Shown here: piece by piece, positions 50,463-58,602 of the stretch
Layout of the letters: each line of letters opens with the position of its first letter
Numbering within the stretch: the stretch's first letter is position 1
Assembly: GCA_946478865.1 (NCBI GenBank)
Contig: CAMLDO010000004.1
Span: 62,001 to 126,000, forward strand
Length of the DNA: 64,000 nt
DNA from: an uncultured Methylobacillus sp.
GTDB lineage: Bacteria > Pseudomonadota > Gammaproteobacteria > Burkholderiales > Methylophilaceae
Reading direction: 5' to 3'
Made by a program: the position numbers and the translations under genes
Notes under the pieces: generated by a model
Databases searched by the model: none
Seen by the model: only the letters and a program-made list of their open reading frames with translations
What the model was told of the DNA's origin: nothing

Positions 50463-50819
50463 TTACTCCCACTCAAGCGCCCCCTTCATCCACTCGTAGA
50501 TGAAGCCGACCACCAGCACGCCAAGGAACACCATCATGGCGACAAAGCCGAACAGGCCGATTTCCTGGATGACGACTGCCCAGGGGAAAAGAAACGCAAT
50601 TTCGAGATCGAACAGAATAAAGAGGATGGCGACGAGGTAATACCGGACGTCGAATTTCATGCGGGCGTCTTCGAAAGCCTCGAAACCGCATTCGTAGGGA
50701 GAGTTTTTTTCGCTGTCAGGACGACTGGGAGCAACGACCTTGCCGAGAATAATGGGGACCACGCCGACTCCGAGGCCGACCAGTATAAAAAGCAGAATCG
50801 GAAAATAATTTTCCAGCAC
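50463..50819 (-). CDS. nuoA: NADH-quinone oxidoreductase subunit A
   Basis: A 118-residue three-helix membrane subunit starting at GTG ([17 protein letters not shown]). [47 protein letters not shown] is the family core and includes the conserved loop Cys. It is the first gene of the nuo operon, 70 bases after tRNA-Leu on the same strand. Confidence 0.96.
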   Translation of the reverse strand: MLENYFPILLFILVGLGVGVVPIILGKVVAPSRPDSEKNSPYECGFEAFEDARMKFDVRYYLVAILFILFDLEIAFLFPWAVVIQEIGLFGFVAMMVFLGVLVVGFIYEWMKGALEWE

Positions 50820-50889
50820 GCTAGAACCCAGTTCTTTCCCGCCTAATCCCGGCTAGGGTTTGGAAACCGCAAGGCTTCCGAAATTTATT

Positions 50890-50974
50890 TGGTGCCGACG
50901 GCGAGACTCGAACTCGCACGACTTTCGTCACTACCCCCTCAAGATAGCGTGTCTACCAATTTCACCACGTCGGC
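50890..50974 (-). tRNA. tRNA-Leu (anticodon GAG)
   Basis: An 85-nt class II tRNA with acceptor GCCGACG/CGTCGGC, D-arm GGTGAAATTGGTAGACAC, and anticodon stem CTATC/GGTAG around loop TTGAGGG, giving GAG. It has a variable arm of about a dozen bases, T-arm GCGAGTTCGAGTCTCGC and encoded CCA. It follows secG by 34 bases with no clear promoter, so it is probably processed from the tpiA-secG transcript. Confidence 0.95.
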
Positions 50975-51008
50975 AACTGTGGGCTGAAGCCCGAACTGCA
51001 ATTAAAAC

Positions 51009-51350
51009 TTATTGAGGTACATCCTTTGCCTTGGGGGCCTCGGGCACGGAAGGATCGACCGGCTTGACCGCCGACGGAGCTTCAGTTGCTGGAGCCTTGA
51101 CCACGCTTGAATTCTTGCCGCTATGACCCGACAGATAAGCCAGGGTCAAGCTGGTGATGAAAAATACGGTAACCATGCCGGCGGTGGCACGGCTGAGCAG
51201 ATTGGCAGAGCCGCTGACACCGAAGAGGCTGCCGGACGCGCCGCTACCGAAGGCAGCACCCATGTCGGCACCTTTGCCGTGTTGCAGCAGTACCAAGCCG
51301 ATGACGCCAGCCGCCGCAATGAGATGCACTACCCAAACGATTGTTTCCAT
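51009..51350 (-). CDS. secG: Preprotein translocase subunit SecG
   Basis: A 113-residue auxiliary subunit of the SecYEG channel. Two transmembrane helices (about 3-22 and 53-73) flank the conserved cytoplasmic loop LLQHGKGADMGAAFGSGASGSLFG. The C-terminal tail is Pro/Ala/Lys-rich and probably disordered. It lies between tpiA (20 bases upstream) and tRNA-Leu, an order also seen around secG elsewhere. Confidence 0.95.
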   Translation of the reverse strand: METIVWVVHLIAAAGVIGLVLLQHGKGADMGAAFGSGASGSLFGVSGSANLLSRATAGMVTVFFITSLTLAYLSGHSGKNSSVVKAPATEAPSAVKPVDPSVPEAPKAKDVPQ

Positions 51351-51370
51351 TAAACCTTACCAACCTTACA

Positions 51371-52123
51371 TTAATTGGCTGCCCGGCAAATCGCGAGGAA
51401 TTCCTCAGCAACCAGCGACGCGTGACCTACAAGTGCACCGTCGATGTCCGGCATAGACAGTAATTGTGCCGCATTTGCGACTCGAACGCTACCCCCATGT
51501 AGGATTAATAGCTGGGCTGCAGCCATTTTATCGAGACGCGCGACGCGATTCCGGATAAAGGCATGCACAGCCTGCGCCTTTTCCGGCGCGGCTCCGCGGC
51601 CTGTCCCGATCGCCCAGACCGGCTCATAGGCCAGTACGCCCTTGCACAACCCTCTGGGGCCAAAACGATTCAGCACCGCGTCGAGTTGCCGCGCAACCAC
51701 TTCCTCGGTTTGCCCCGCCTCATATTCTTCGCGCGTTTCGCCTATGCACAGGATAGGTTTCATGCCGTCCTTGACCGACGCCTCGAACTTGGCCGCCACC
51801 ACGGAATCGCTTTCATTGCATAGCTCTCGCCGCTCGGAGTGCCCGATGATGACGTAGCTGCAACCGAAATCGACCAGCATGTGCGGCGCTACCGATCCGG
51901 TAAATGCGCCCGCCTCGAACTGGCTCATATTCTGTGCGCCCCATGCAATATGACTGCCATGCAGCATCGCCTGCGCCTGGAACAGATAAGGGGTCGGCAC
52001 GCATACCGCGTAATCCGCATGCCGGTAATCGCGTAACCCGTCGATGAGGGCTTCGAGCAGAGCCTTGTTGGATTCAAGGTTCCCATGCATCTTCCAATTC
52101 CCCACCACCAGCTTGCGCCGCAT
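51371..52123 (-). CDS. tpiA: Triose-phosphate isomerase
   Basis: A 250-residue TIM barrel that interconverts dihydroxyacetone phosphate and glyceraldehyde 3-phosphate. N and K in VGNWKMHG, catalytic His in VIIGHSERR, catalytic Glu in [15 protein letters not shown] (loop 6) and the phosphate-binding ILHGGSV are present. ATG 52123 is the standard start; the longer frame runs into the AT-rich regulatory region. Confidence 0.97.
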   Translation of the reverse strand: MRRKLVVGNWKMHGNLESNKALLEALIDGLRDYRHADYAVCVPTPYLFQAQAMLHGSHIAWGAQNMSQFEAGAFTGSVAPHMLVDFGCSYVIIGHSERRELCNESDSVVAAKFEASVKDGMKPILCIGETREEYEAGQTEEVVARQLDAVLNRFGPRGLCKGVLAYEPVWAIGTGRGAAPEKAQAVHAFIRNRVARLDKMAAAQLLILHGGSVRVANAAQLLSMPDIDGALVGHASLVAEEFLAICRAAN

Positions 52124-52234
52124 TCGGTTCTTCCGCAAAAAAACCGCGCAATCATACCGACCAAAGCGATTGTGGTCAAAAGCGCGCACAGCAAACTTCA
52201 CGGCCTTTTTATATTCTTTTTAGAAATAAACATA

Positions 52235-52260
52235 TCGAAACAAATTATTTTTAATTATTC
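52235..52260. promoter_or_regulatory. AT-rich site A upstream of the porin/sulfate unit
   Basis: TCGAAACAAATTATTTTT lies in an AT-rich island 72 bases before the YezD-type gene. It shares its core with the blocks at 56565 and 59908, all upstream of plus-strand sulfur-uptake genes. A CysB-type activator is the obvious candidate. No clear -35 box is present nearby. Confidence 0.45.
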
Positions 52261-52306
52261 ATACCCGTTGCTAAAGTGCGCCCATTCGATTGATGAGGAG
52301 GCGGTT

Positions 52307-52480
52307 ATGTCCCAGGCAAATACGCAACAAAAACCTGCACTTGTGCAGGAGATCCTGCGAGCGATCGACAGCGTTCGCTTCGGATCCATCGAGATCACCG
52401 TGCATGAAGGCCGCGTGACTCAGATCGAGAAGCGGGAAAAAGTGCGTTTTACCAGCCAACCGCTGGAAAAGACCTCTTGA
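52307..52480 (+). CDS. YezD-type small protein (DUF2292)
   Basis: A 57-residue cytosolic protein. The core EILRAIDSVRFGSIEITVHEGRVTQIEKREKVRF is the DUF2292/YezD pattern. GAGGAGG lies 5-11 bases before the ATG. Function is unknown. In several bacteria such genes lie beside sulfur-assimilation genes, which fits its place as the first gene of the porin-sbp unit. Confidence 0.78.
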   Translation: MSQANTQQKPALVQEILRAIDSVRFGSIEITVHEGRVTQIEKREKVRFTSQPLEKTS

Positions 52481-52552
52481 CCCTGGATTGCCCATCGGAC
52501 GACCGAAGGCAGGAAACACAAGTGAAACGGGAGCTGACCGGACGGCCGGAAG

Positions 52553-52581
52553 ATCTCCAGAACCATACTAATTTAGGAGAT
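52553..52581 (+). promoter_or_regulatory. Hairpin that can hide the porin ribosome-binding site
   Basis: ATCTCC (52553-52558) is complementary to GGAGAT (52576-52581), which contains the GGAG ribosome-binding site of the porin gene. Pairing would block initiation; the 6-bp stem with a 17-base loop is weak. Confidence 0.3.
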
Positions 52582-52585
52582 TGAA

Positions 52586-54058
52586 ATGTCATTCAAGAGA
52601 ACTCTGCTGAGTTCGCTGCTGGTCGGCAGCGGTCTGATTGCCACCCCGGCTCTGGCCAACGATAGTTCGGAGCTGGAACAACTGCGTGCGCTGGTGCAGG
52701 AACTGGACCAGAAAGTGCGTGTGCTGGACCGCAAGAGTGAAATTGCGGCCGAAGAAGCGGCTGCAAAGAAAAAGGAAACGCCCGTGCTGGTCGCAGGCGA
52801 AAAAGGCTTCGGCTTCAAGTCGGCCGACGGCAATTTCGAATACAAACTACGCGGCCTGATTCAGCTCGACCACCGCAGTTTCGGGGATGACGAGGTCAAC
52901 AATGTCGACCAGCTCGATGGCTTTCTCGCGCGTCGCATCCGCCCGACGTTCGAAGGCACCGTCTTCGGCAAATACGACTTCCGCTTTACCCCCGAATTCG
53001 GCGAAGGCGTGAATCGCGCCCAGGACAGCGGCAATATCGCCCGCGTAGTCGATGCCTACATCGATGCCCGCTTCCAGCCGTGGTTCAAGGTGCGCGCAGG
53101 TAAGTTCAAGCCCTTCGTTGGCCTCGAACGTCTGCAAAGCGGCAGCGATATCAAGTTCCTGGAGCGCAGCTATGTCAGCAACAACATCCTGCCCAACCGC
53201 GACTTGGGTGTCTCGCTGCACGGCGATGTGCTGGACGGCAAGCTGAACTACGCCGTGGGTGTATTCAACGGCAGCGTAGACGGCTCCGAAAACACAACCA
53301 CGCAGGACAACAACATCGACAAGGACTACGCCGCACGCGTTTTCGTGCAGCCGTTCAAGGATAGCGATAGCGCCCTGGCCGGTCTCGGCGTAGGCCTGGC
53401 CGCCACTTACGGAGATGCCGAGGGCACAGCTTCCGTCACCAATCTGCCCAGCGGCTACAAGACACCGGGGCAGGCCAATAACTTCTTCAGCTATGCGAGC
53501 GGCGTTGTTTCCGATGGCAAGCGTGTCCGCTGGTCTCCGCAGGCTTATTACTACACCGGCCCGTTCGGCCTGCTCGCGGAATATGCCGAAGTGTCGCAGG
53601 ACGTACGCCGTACTACCGGCGCTGCCCGAAACGACACGCTCAAGAACGATGCATGGCATATCACCGCAAGCTGGTTGCTGACCGGAGAAGATGCCTCGTT
53701 CAAGGGCGTCAAGCCCAAGACCCCGTTTACCACCGATGGCAGCGGCTGGGGCGCCTGGGAGCTCGTTGCACGCTATCAGGAAAACAACATCGACAAGGAT
53801 GCCTTCAGTTCGGCCGCCGCAGGAACTGGCGTTCGCTTCGCAGATCCGCGCACCAGTGCCGAGTCCGCCAAATCGTGGGCTGTTGGCCTCAACTGGTATC
53901 TCAATCAGTGGGTTCGCCTTGCTGTGAATTACGAAGAGACCACGTTCGATGGAGGCGGCAGTGTAGACAGCGCCGGAGCGGCAACAGGTTCCTTCACCAA
54001 TGTGCGTGACCGCGATGACGAGCGCCTGCTGTTCTCGCGCCTGCAGATTTCCTTCTAA
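52586..54058 (+). CDS. Anion-selective porin (OprP/OprO family)
   Basis: A 490-residue outer-membrane protein with signal peptide (about 1-24, ending ALA), a short coiled coil (about 27-60, ELEQLRALVQELDQKVRVLDRK) and a 16-strand-type barrel. The barrel has FEYKLRGLIQLDHRSFGDD, FLARRIRPTFEGTVFGKYDFRF and a C-terminal Phe (FSRLQISF). The OprP family is known for phosphate or polyphosphate uptake. Placement directly before a sulfate-binding protein gene (27 bases) argues that here it admits sulfate or another sulfur oxyanion. Confidence 0.88.
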   Translation: MSFKRTLLSSLLVGSGLIATPALANDSSELEQLRALVQELDQKVRVLDRKSEIAAEEAAAKKKETPVLVAGEKGFGFKSADGNFEYKLRGLIQLDHRSFGDDEVNNVDQLDGFLARRIRPTFEGTVFGKYDFRFTPEFGEGVNRAQDSGNIARVVDAYIDARFQPWFKVRAGKFKPFVGLERLQSGSDIKFLERSYVSNNILPNRDLGVSLHGDVLDGKLNYAVGVFNGSVDGSENTTTQDNNIDKDYAARVFVQPFKDSDSALAGLGVGLAATYGDAEGTASVTNLPSGYKTPGQANNFFSYASGVVSDGKRVRWSPQAYYYTGPFGLLAEYAEVSQDVRRTTGAARNDTLKNDAWHITASWLLTGEDASFKGVKPKTPFTTDGSGWGAWELVARYQENNIDKDAFSSAAAGTGVRFADPRTSAESAKSWAVGLNWYLNQWVRLAVNYEETTFDGGGSVDSAGAATGSFTNVRDRDDERLLFSRLQISF

Positions 54059-54085
54059 AACATGTACAGCAAAGGACGTATCAAC

Positions 54086-55096
54086 ATGAAAAATTTCATC
54101 CTCGCCCTGAGCGGCCTGATCGCGATATTGGCGCTGGCCAATCCGCTGACGGCCTCCGCTGCGGACGTGACGCTGCTCAACGTGTCGTACGACCCGACGC
54201 GCGAGCTTTACCAGGACTATAACGCCGCCTTCGCCAAGTACTGGAAGGCCAAGAGCGGCGACAACGTCACCATCAAGCAGTCGCATGGCGGCTCAGGCAA
54301 GCAGGCCCGGGCCATCATCGACGGCCTGGAGGCGGATGTGGCTACCCTGGCGCTCGCTTATGACGTCGACCAGCTCAGCGAAAAAGGCAAGCTGATCCCC
54401 AAGGACTGGCAGAAGCGTTTGCAGCACAACAGCTCGCCTTACACTTCAACCATTGTGTTCCTGGTACGCAAGGGCAACCCCAAGAAGATCAAGGACTGGA
54501 ACGATCTCGTGAAGCCGGGCATCTCGGTGATCACGCCGAATCCGAAGACTTCGGGCGGTGCGCGCTGGAACTACCTGGCTGCATGGGCCTATGCGCTCAA
54601 GCAGAACAACAATGACGAGGCAAAGGCCAAGGAGTTCGTGGGCAAGCTGTTCAAGAACGTGCCGGTGCTGGATTCCGGCGCACGCGGCTCCACCACCACC
54701 TTCGTCGAGCGCGGCATCGGCGACGTGCTGCTGGCTTGGGAAAACGAGGCGTTCCTCGCCAAGAAGGAACTGGGCCCGGACAAGGTGGAAATCGTCGTGC
54801 CGTCACTGTCCATCCTGGCCGAACCGCCGGTGACCGTGGTCGACAAGGTAGTGGACAAGCGCAAGACGCGCAAGGTAGCGGAAGCCTACCTGCAGTATCT
54901 CTACAGCGAGGAAGGCCAGGAAATCGCGGCGAAGAACTATTACCGTCCGACGCTGGAATCCGTGGCGAAGAAGTATGAAGCGCAATTCCCCAAGGTCAGC
55001 CTGATCACGATCGATGACGTGTTCGGCGGCTGGGCCAAAGCGCAGAAGACCCACTTCGCAGACGGCGGCGTGTTCGATCAGATCTACGCCCGCTAA
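54086..55096 (+). CDS. sbp: Periplasmic sulfate-binding protein (Sbp type)
   Basis: A 336-residue ABC-transporter binding protein. The signal peptide ends about residue 25 (ASAA). Sulfate-family motifs are [62 protein letters not shown] and [15 protein letters not shown]. These match enterobacterial Sbp better than CysP. ATG 54086 has AAAGGA 9 bases upstream; an in-frame ATG at 54062 lacks one. The cognate permease is probably CysTWA at 59984-62807. Confidence 0.93.
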   Translation: MKNFILALSGLIAILALANPLTASAADVTLLNVSYDPTRELYQDYNAAFAKYWKAKSGDNVTIKQSHGGSGKQARAIIDGLEADVATLALAYDVDQLSEKGKLIPKDWQKRLQHNSSPYTSTIVFLVRKGNPKKIKDWNDLVKPGISVITPNPKTSGGARWNYLAAWAYALKQNNNDEAKAKEFVGKLFKNVPVLDSGARGSTTTFVERGIGDVLLAWENEAFLAKKELGPDKVEIVVPSLSILAEPPVTVVDKVVDKRKTRKVAEAYLQYLYSEEGQEIAAKNYYRPTLESVAKKYEAQFPKVSLITIDDVFGGWAKAQKTHFADGGVFDQIYAR

Positions 55097-55126
55097 ACGC
55101 AAGCCAGTGAGCGAAGGAGACCTGTC

Positions 55127-55402
55127 ATGACCACGCTGGTAATCGGAGGTGACCGCATCGATTCGATCCGCCGTGAATTGGCGGAGCATGGCCGGGAGGA
55201 TATCGAGCACTGGGGCGGGCGCAAGCCGGCCGATACCCGGCGGGCCATTCCCGCCAGGGTAGACCTGGTGATCATGGTCACCGACTACCTGAGCCACAAC
55301 ATGCTCTACAGCGCGACCATGCGCGCCACGCGCCTGGATCTGCCCATCATCTACAGCCGACGCTCGGCGGTCGAGCTGCGTGACAAGCTGGCCCGGCTGT
55401 AG
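55127..55402 (+). CDS. DUF2325 domain protein
   Basis: A 91-residue cytosolic protein (MTTLVIGGDRIDSIRRELAEHG...) with a Rossmann-like beta-alpha pattern. DLVIMVTDYLSHNMLYSATMRATRLDLPIIYSRRSAVEL is the DUF2325 core. GAAGGAG lies 6-12 bases before the ATG. It is the last gene before a strong terminator in the YezD-porin-sbp unit. Function is unknown; linkage to sulfate uptake is seen here. Confidence 0.8.
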   Translation: MTTLVIGGDRIDSIRRELAEHGREDIEHWGGRKPADTRRAIPARVDLVIMVTDYLSHNMLYSATMRATRLDLPIIYSRRSAVELRDKLARL

Positions 55403-55417
55403 GGGCGAAGCCCAAAC

Positions 55418-55454
55418 AAAAAGGCGCGGTTGCATAAGTAACCGCGCCTTTTTT
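55418..55454 (+). terminator. Terminator of the porin-sbp-DUF2325 unit
   Basis: A 14-base stem AAAAAGGCGCGGTT (55418-55431) pairs with AACCGCGCCTTTTT and ends in a T-run. The symmetry also gives a T-run on the minus strand, so it can end the convergent cysK transcript. Confidence 0.92.
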
Positions 55455-55474
55455 CATTTGTACGACCGATAACG

Positions 55475-56449
55475 CTACGCCGACAACCCCTGCGCGTCGA
55501 ACATCCCTTCGAACAGCACCGAACTGAGATAGCGCTCGCCCGAGTCCGGCAGGATGACAACGATGGTCTTGCCGGCATTTTCGGGGCGCTGCGCCACGCG
55601 AACAGCGGCAGCCACGGCGGCACCGCAGGAGATGCCGGAGAGTATGCCTTCCTCTTGCGCAAGACGGCGCGCATACAGCACTGCATCGTCATTCGACACC
55701 TGCTCGACCTGATCCACCAGTGATAAATCCAGCACGTCCGGCACGAAGCCGGCGCCTATGCCCTGGATCTTGTGCGGGCCCGGCTTCACTTCCTCGCCGT
55801 TGCGCGTCTGGGTGATAACCGGGCTCGCAGTCGGCTCGACGGCAACGCTCAGAATGGGCTTGCCCTGGGTTTGCTTGATATAGCGCGACACCCCCGTGAT
55901 CGTGCCGCCGGTGCCAACGCCGGAAACCAGGATATCGATCGTGCCGTCGGTATCGTTCCAGATTTCCGGGCCGGTGGTTTGCTCGTGAATAGCCGGGTTG
56001 GCGGGATTCTTGAACTGCTGTAGCAGCACATAACGGCCGGGATCGGACGCAGCGATCTCTTCCGCTTTCGCGATCGCGCCTTTCATGCCCTTGGCGCCTT
56101 CGGTCAGCACGAGTTTGGCGCCGTAAGCGGCGAGCAGCTTGCGGCGCTCGATGCTCATGGTTTCCGGCATGGTCAGCGTGAGGGGAATACCCTTGGCGGC
56201 AGCCACGAAGGCCAGAGCGATGCCGGTATTGCCGCTGGTCGGCTCGACGAGTTCCTTGCCCGGCCCCAGCAGGCCGCGTTTCTCCGCATCCCAGATCATG
56301 GCCGCGCCGATGCGGCACTTGACGGAATACGCGGGATTCCGGCCTTCGATCTTGGCCAGCACGGTCGCCCCCGCGCCATCGGTTACACGATTCAGCCTGA
56401 CCAGCGGAGTACGGCCGATGGAAAGCGAGTTGTCCTGATATACGTTCAT
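55475..56449 (-). CDS. cysK: Cysteine synthase A (O-acetylserine sulfhydrylase)
   Basis: A 324-residue PLP enzyme that joins O-acetylserine and sulfide to give cysteine. The PLP lysine is K44 in [12 protein letters not shown], the phosphate loop is VGTGGTITG, and the substrate loop is [13 protein letters not shown]. These match CysK rather than CysM. It is divergent from the cysP-like gene and shares the AT-rich regulatory region with it. Confidence 0.95.
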   Translation of the reverse strand: MNVYQDNSLSIGRTPLVRLNRVTDGAGATVLAKIEGRNPAYSVKCRIGAAMIWDAEKRGLLGPGKELVEPTSGNTGIALAFVAAAKGIPLTLTMPETMSIERRKLLAAYGAKLVLTEGAKGMKGAIAKAEEIAASDPGRYVLLQQFKNPANPAIHEQTTGPEIWNDTDGTIDILVSGVGTGGTITGVSRYIKQTQGKPILSVAVEPTASPVITQTRNGEEVKPGPHKIQGIGAGFVPDVLDLSLVDQVEQVSNDDAVLYARRLAQEEGILSGISCGAAVAAAVRVAQRPENAGKTIVVILPDSGERYLSSVLFEGMFDAQGLSA

Positions 56450-56564
56450 TTTTTCTCCGTAGGGATGCGGTTCGAAGGGAAGCCAGCCCGCCTTCAGGCC
56501 AAGCCTTCTGGAATGACGGGTAATTTAAGAAGCCTTACCAATACTGTCAACCTGAGCCATTTAT

Positions 56565-56580
56565 TCGAAATAATTATTTA
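56565..56580. promoter_or_regulatory. AT-rich site B between cysK and the cysP-like gene
   Basis: TCGAAATAATTATTTA is the core of a 40-base AT-rich block, 34 bases upstream of a good promoter for the cysP-like gene and 116 bases before cysK. It shares its core with sites at 52235 and 59908. Activator (CysB-family) binding is inferred. Confidence 0.5.
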
Positions 56581-56598
56581 TTTATAAAACTTTATTCT

Positions 56599-56627
56599 TT
56601 TACAGAATTTAGGTGTGCATTTATATT
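56599..56627 (+). promoter_or_regulatory. Promoter of the cysP-like gene
   Basis: TTTACA is followed by 17 bases and TATATT, 31 bases before the start codon at 56658. AT-rich site B lies directly upstream, where an activator would contact RNA polymerase. Confidence 0.65.
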
Positions 56628-56657
56628 GCCAGCACACCATAACAACCAAGGAAAACC

Positions 56658-57647
56658 ATGTTACGGAATCTACTGCTGGCCGCCCTGCTGATCGTCCCGC
56701 TCGCCCACGCGGACGGCAAGCCCATACTCAATGTTTCCTATGACGTGACGCGCGAGTTCTTCAAGGAATACAACCCGAAATTCGTCAATTACTGGAAACA
56801 GAAGAGCGGCCAGGTCATCAACGTCAACCAGTCGCACGGTGGCTCCAGCAAACAGGCGCGTGCGGTCGTGGACGGGCTGGAAGCGGACGTCATCACGATG
56901 AATCAGCCGGGTGATATCGATATCCTTTACCAGCGCGGCAAACTGCTGCCCAAGGACTGGCAGAAACGCCTGCCGCATGCGAGCTCCCCGTTCACATCCA
57001 CCACGGTATTTCTGGTGCGCAAAGGCAACCCGAAGAAGATCAAGGACTGGGATGACCTCGCCAAGCCGGGCGTGGCGGTCGTTATTCCCAACCCCAAGAC
57101 TTCGGGCAACGGTAAGTACAGCTATCTCGCCGCGTGGGGCTATGCCGAGAAGAAATACGGCGGCGAAGCCAAGGCGCGCGATTTCGTCGGCAAGCTGTTC
57201 CGCAATGTGCCGGTGCTCGATACCGGCGGACGCGGTGCGACGACCACCTTCGTTCAGCGCGGCATCGGCGATGCACTGCTGACTTTCGAGAACGAAGTGC
57301 AGCTGATCAAGAACGAATTGGGCGGCAGCGATTTCGAGGTGGTCTATCCCAGCGTCAGCGTACTGGTCGAGGCCCCGGTCGCGGTCGTGGACAAGTATGC
57401 CGACAAGCATGGTACCCGCGCGACAGCCCAGGCTTACCTGGAATACCTGTATTCCGACGAAGGCCAGGAGCTCGCCGCCAAGCATTACTATCGCCCGCGC
57501 AACGAAAAGGTGTTCGCCAAATACGCGGCAGAGCGCTTCCCGAATATTGCACTGTTCAGCGTGGACGACGCATTCGGCGGATGGGCCAAGGCGCAGAAGA
57601 CCCATTTCGACGACGGCGGCACCTTCGATCAGATCTACGTGAAATAA
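56658..57647 (+). CDS. cysP: Periplasmic thiosulfate/sulfate-binding protein (CysP type)
   Basis: A 329-residue binding protein with an 18-residue signal peptide. It is a paralogue of the Sbp at 54086, but several segments agree better with E. coli CysP: EADVITMNQPGDIDILYQRGKLLPKDWQ, NPKTSGNGKYSYLAAWGYAEK, DTGGRGATTTFVQRG and LTFENEV. The C-terminus ([22 protein letters not shown]) is Sbp-like. Thiosulfate preference is therefore probable but not certain. An EAL gene follows after 12 bases. Confidence 0.85.
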   Translation: MLRNLLLAALLIVPLAHADGKPILNVSYDVTREFFKEYNPKFVNYWKQKSGQVINVNQSHGGSSKQARAVVDGLEADVITMNQPGDIDILYQRGKLLPKDWQKRLPHASSPFTSTTVFLVRKGNPKKIKDWDDLAKPGVAVVIPNPKTSGNGKYSYLAAWGYAEKKYGGEAKARDFVGKLFRNVPVLDTGGRGATTTFVQRGIGDALLTFENEVQLIKNELGGSDFEVVYPSVSVLVEAPVAVVDKYADKHGTRATAQAYLEYLYSDEGQELAAKHYYRPRNEKVFAKYAAERFPNIALFSVDDAFGGWAKAQKTHFDDGGTFDQIYVK

Positions 57648-57659
57648 AAGGATTTACCC

Positions 57660-58505
57660 ATGTCATTCAACATCGACACGCTCAAGGCCGAGCTGCACGA
57701 AGCGCTGTACCTCGACCTCGACGAATTCGGACTGGAAACCGAAGGCGAAGAGCTCGTGAGCAAGTTCGTCGGGCTGCAGTTGCGCAGCGCTTTCCAGCCG
57801 ATTATCAGCACGACGCTGGGCCATCCGCTTGGGTACGAAGCCCTGCTTCGCCCCTCCATCGGGGAAACGGAACAGCTCACTCCCTCGTTCGCTTTCGGCT
57901 TTGCGGACAATCAGGGGCGGCTGGTCAAATTCGACCGCATTGCGCGGACGCTGCATACCTTGAACTCACTGCGCCTGCCCCAATCGCGCGGACTGCTGTT
58001 CCTCAATGTGCACCCCAAACTGCTGGTCAGCGTCAATGCGCACGGCCAAGTGTTCGAACGCATTCTGCACGCGCACTCCGTGCCGACGCACAAGGTGGTC
58101 ATCGAGATTGCGGAAAGCGCGGTGGAAGCAGACAAGCCGCTGATCGAGGCGGTGGGGAACTACCGGGATCGCGGATACCACATTGCGATCGACGATTTCG
58201 GCGGGCGCCGCTCCAATCTCGACCGTTTATGGAAGCTCTCGCCCGATTACGTGAAGCTGGATATCAGCCTGATCCACGAAGCGGAACTCAATGCCAAGGT
58301 GCGCCGCATGCTGCCGAAGCTGCTGGAAATCATTCAGGAGCTGGGAGCTCGCCCCGTGATCGAAGGGATCGAAAACGAAAACCAGCGCAAGATTGCGCTG
58401 GACGCCGGCGCCACGCTGCTACAAGGCTATCTGCTCGGCAGGCCGGCAGCCGCCGGTACCTGGCAGGAGCCGGAAGGCGCCGAACCACTGGCTTCCAACC
58501 TCTAG
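57660..58505 (+). CDS. EAL-domain c-di-GMP phosphodiesterase
   Basis: A 281-residue stand-alone EAL protein. An N-terminal extension of about 40 residues has no sensor domain. Catalytic residues are present: E60 (YEALLRP), N116 (LNVHP), E149 (IEIAES), D178-D179 (IDDFGG), K199 (VKLD), E235 and E238 (EGIENE) and Q255 (QGYLLG). It should hydrolyse c-di-GMP to pGpG. It is cytosolic. It lies 12 bases after the cysP-like gene and shares its promoter and terminator, so it is expressed with sulfur uptake. Confidence 0.88.
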   Translation: MSFNIDTLKAELHEALYLDLDEFGLETEGEELVSKFVGLQLRSAFQPIISTTLGHPLGYEALLRPSIGETEQLTPSFAFGFADNQGRLVKFDRIARTLHTLNSLRLPQSRGLLFLNVHPKLLVSVNAHGQVFERILHAHSVPTHKVVIEIAESAVEADKPLIEAVGNYRDRGYHIAIDDFGGRRSNLDRLWKLSPDYVKLDISLIHEAELNAKVRRMLPKLLEIIQELGARPVIEGIENENQRKIALDAGATLLQGYLLGRPAAAGTWQEPEGAEPLASNL

Positions 58506-58529
58506 TTTCCTTGTTATTTCTCCTCCCTC

Positions 58530-58552
58530 GGGCGCAAAAGCGCCCTTTTTTT
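58530..58552 (+). terminator. Terminator of the cysP-EAL unit
   Basis: GGGCGC, AAAA loop, GCGCCC and seven T, 25 bases after the EAL stop. The gene on the right converges. Confidence 0.92.
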
Positions 58553-58602
58553 ATCCTGAGCGGGCAGCCGCACTTAATGGCAATCAAGCCCGCCGAGGCT
58601 CG

